Shown here: piece by piece, positions 34,880 to 36,304 of the stretch
Position numbering within the stretch: position 1 is the first letter of the stretch
How the letters are laid out: every line of letters starts with the position of its first letter
DNA from: an uncultured Litorivicinus sp.
GTDB taxonomy: Bacteria; Pseudomonadota; Gammaproteobacteria; Pseudomonadales; Litorivicinaceae
Assembly: GCA_902541775.1 (NCBI GenBank)
Contig: CACBSE010000010.1
Span: forward strand, 1 to 36,304
Length of the DNA stretch: 36,304 bases
Reading direction: 5' to 3'
Translations under genes and position numbers: made by a program
The notes under the pieces: model-generated
The model's database searches: none
The model's input: the letters and a program-made list of their open reading frames with translations, nothing else
What the model was told of the DNA's origin: nothing

Positions 34880-35949
34880 AGTCATCAAGAAGGGATTTTT
34901 ATCTGTCAATCATGAGTTGTTTCTGTATGTTGTATGCACCACAACTGATGTTTGTAGAGCTGGCGGCGCGTTCTACGGTTTCAACCTGAAGCCGGTCTCT
35001 TAGTCTTAGTAACTCTGATTCTGCCCGCGATCACACCATTGAGTTACGGGATTTTTATAACAACTTAGCGCGCTCTCTATCCTGAAATGGGCCTTAGCAT
35101 TTTTGGCTATTACCATGGCATGGTCTGGCTTTGTGCATTCCTACGAGGGCATGTTGATCCTTCGTTTAAGTCAGGGTGCGCTGCTTTCCGCGATCATAAC
35201 GGTAACCATGGCTTATTTGACGTTCGGCCGAGAAGGTCGTGTGTTATCGCGAGTCATGGCACTCTATATATCGGCCATAATCTTTGGCAGAATGGCGTTT
35301 CCAATCAGCTGGCTTCATATACCGAGTGGTAATGGGTCGCATCGTTGTGGGCTGCTCTACTTTTGCTGGTGATGATGACTCCATGGAGACGGGCAACGCC
35401 AAAACCGTTGAATTTGATTAAACTGGAAGCGCAGCTCAGTAAACAGGCAGTAACCAGTTGAGGAAATGGCCTGATTTTTCCATGGGTCTTTTATATGTGT
35501 TGGGTGTTTACCGAATACCTCAATTAATTGCCATTTCGGATTAATGAAGTTTATCCAGGTTCTTCGATGGGTTTGGTCGGGCAGAGTTACCTTGGATATA
35601 GTGTCGGGATTTTGTCTGCTTTCACCATTGGTTGGCTAGCCGAACGACTTATTGGGCCGATCCGTTTTGCGATGGCCGCTTTAATGTAATGATTGGAGTC
35701 CTTGTCCTTTCATTGGGCGATATCTGGATGTTGATTGCGCAAGTATTTGTCATATGTCTCGGTATGTTTGTCATCCATCCGTTGGCCGCCTCGGAGGTCA
35801 ATCATAATGCCCGTTCGCTGGGTGGTTTTATCAATGGGCTTTATGTTTTATGTTATTACACTGGAGGGGAGTTTGGCGCTTAGTTGGTGGGATATATCTA
35901 CGAGTTATTTGGCTGGACTCTGTTCTTAATGGCCCTTGCTGAAATCTGA
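34880..35949 (+). pseudogene. Decayed MFS transporter (YnfM-like)
   Basis: Pieces in several frames line up with E. coli YnfM-type major facilitator transporters. They are VIKKGFL near 34880, CMLYAPQLMFVELAARSTVS near 34930, a long stretch ending LYISAIIFGRMAFPISW (35103-35320), SSMGLVGQSYLGYSVGIL near 35565, and VIHPLAASEVNHNARSLGGFINGLYVLCYYTGGEFGA then GYIYELFGW (35690-35945). Between and inside them are several stops (for example at 35881-35883) and frameshifts, and the segment expected after the first spans is missing. It is clearly non-functional as a full transporter. Confidence 0.85.
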
Positions 35950-35990
35950 GGATTGGGTACTTGTTGCATGTGGCTGTATGGCCAGATGCA

Positions 35991-36304
35991 TCAGACACGA
36001 CGACGATAAGTCGCTGCATTTTTGTTGTTTTCACGACACTCAACTTCGATAAGAAAGGATCGGTGATTGGTTTGTTCACGGATCCATTTGTCAACATGGT
36101 CAAATACAAACTCTGCGGTCCGTTCCATACTGACATTTGGTAACACGCGCAGGTCGACAATTTGTTTGTCATGAAGATCCTGAAAAAGTTGTAGTTCGGG
36201 ATCATCTTCATTGATCAGCGTTGTATGGTCAAACCAGTACGAGAGCCAGGATTTGATGTCAGAGAATTCACCAAAATCGATACCGAACCCAGATTCCGTT
36301 AACT
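35991..36304 (-). CDS. queD: 6-pyruvoyl-tetrahydropterin synthase/QueD family protein (partial, N-terminus off window)
   Basis: A minus-strand frame enters from the right edge and runs 103 codons to a TGA at 35991-35993. It has the C-terminal half of the T-fold: GFGIDFGEFSDIKSWLSYWFDHTTLINEDDPE (the DFxxLK and DH motif), then SMERTAEFVFDHVDKWI (the PTxEN helix with altered first residues) and FLIEVECRENNKNAATY (the ET motif). The family makes 6-carboxy-tetrahydropterin for queuosine or related pterins. The zinc-binding histidines would lie off the window, so the exact enzyme is not certain. It converges on the MFS pseudogene. Confidence 0.78.
   Translation of the reverse strand, partial: LTESGFGIDFGEFSDIKSWLSYWFDHTTLINEDDPELQLFQDLHDKQIVDLRVLPNVSMERTAEFVFDHVDKWIREQTNHRSFLIEVECRENNKNAATYRRRV

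Noticed and set aside
35831-36211. A 126-codon minus-strand frame at the right end
   Set aside because: It overlaps the QueD-like gene in a different frame and the MFS pseudogene; it shows no family features.
1-36304. CRISPR arrays, insertion sequences, tRNA or rRNA genes, prophage
   Set aside because: I saw no regularly spaced repeats, no transposase motifs, no cloverleaf or rRNA sequence and no phage genes; XerD here is the housekeeping recombinase by context and residues.

Overview
The window reads as chromosome of a gammaproteobacterium, most like Oceanospirillales/Pseudomonadales relatives. The evidence is gene order as well as protein similarity: corB-ypjD divergent from ffh, then rpsP-rimM-trmD-rplS, then xerD-dsbC-(alaC)-hom-thrC-recJ, and prfB (with its +1 frameshift) followed by lysS. 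Genes are tightly packed, and many stops and starts overlap (TAATG, ATGA, GTGA). The species cannot be named from sequence alone.

Layout. 1-1624 (minus): a partial CorB-like CBS transporter-type protein and YpjD. 1689-5022 (plus): SRP protein Ffh and the S16/RimM/TrmD/L19 translation operon, closed by a clear terminator. 5212-12528 (plus): XerD, DsbC, alanine aminotransferase, homoserine dehydrogenase, threonine synthase and RecJ. 12542-15751 (plus): an IclR-type regulator broken by a frameshift, an ABC-2 exporter pair and a short-chain dehydrogenase. 15754-17217: a DoxX protein divergent from a LysR regulator, with a good palindromic operator between them. 17267-19540 (minus): MaeB malic enzyme. 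19619-20595 (plus): an unknown membrane-anchored protein and a phosphoribosyltransferase. 20599-23363 (minus): a polar amino-acid ABC importer without an ATPase gene, and glyoxalase I. 23453-27702 (plus): an RND efflux adaptor and pump. 27759-30368 (plus): prfB and lysS.

The most unusual part is 30434-34865. Five intact, tightly coupled genes look like a reduced, catalytically dead version of an NHLM-type (HlyD + two ABC) peptide exporter. Two small cyclic-nucleotide-binding-like proteins flank a mini-HlyD and two ABC-exporter-like proteins in which every ATPase motif I can locate is substituted or missing. This assignment rests on motif-level reading, not on a database search.

The right end (34880-35949) is a decayed MFS transporter of the YnfM type with many stops. 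After it comes the C-terminal part of a QueD/6-pyruvoyl-tetrahydropterin synthase-like gene on the minus strand, which runs off the window.
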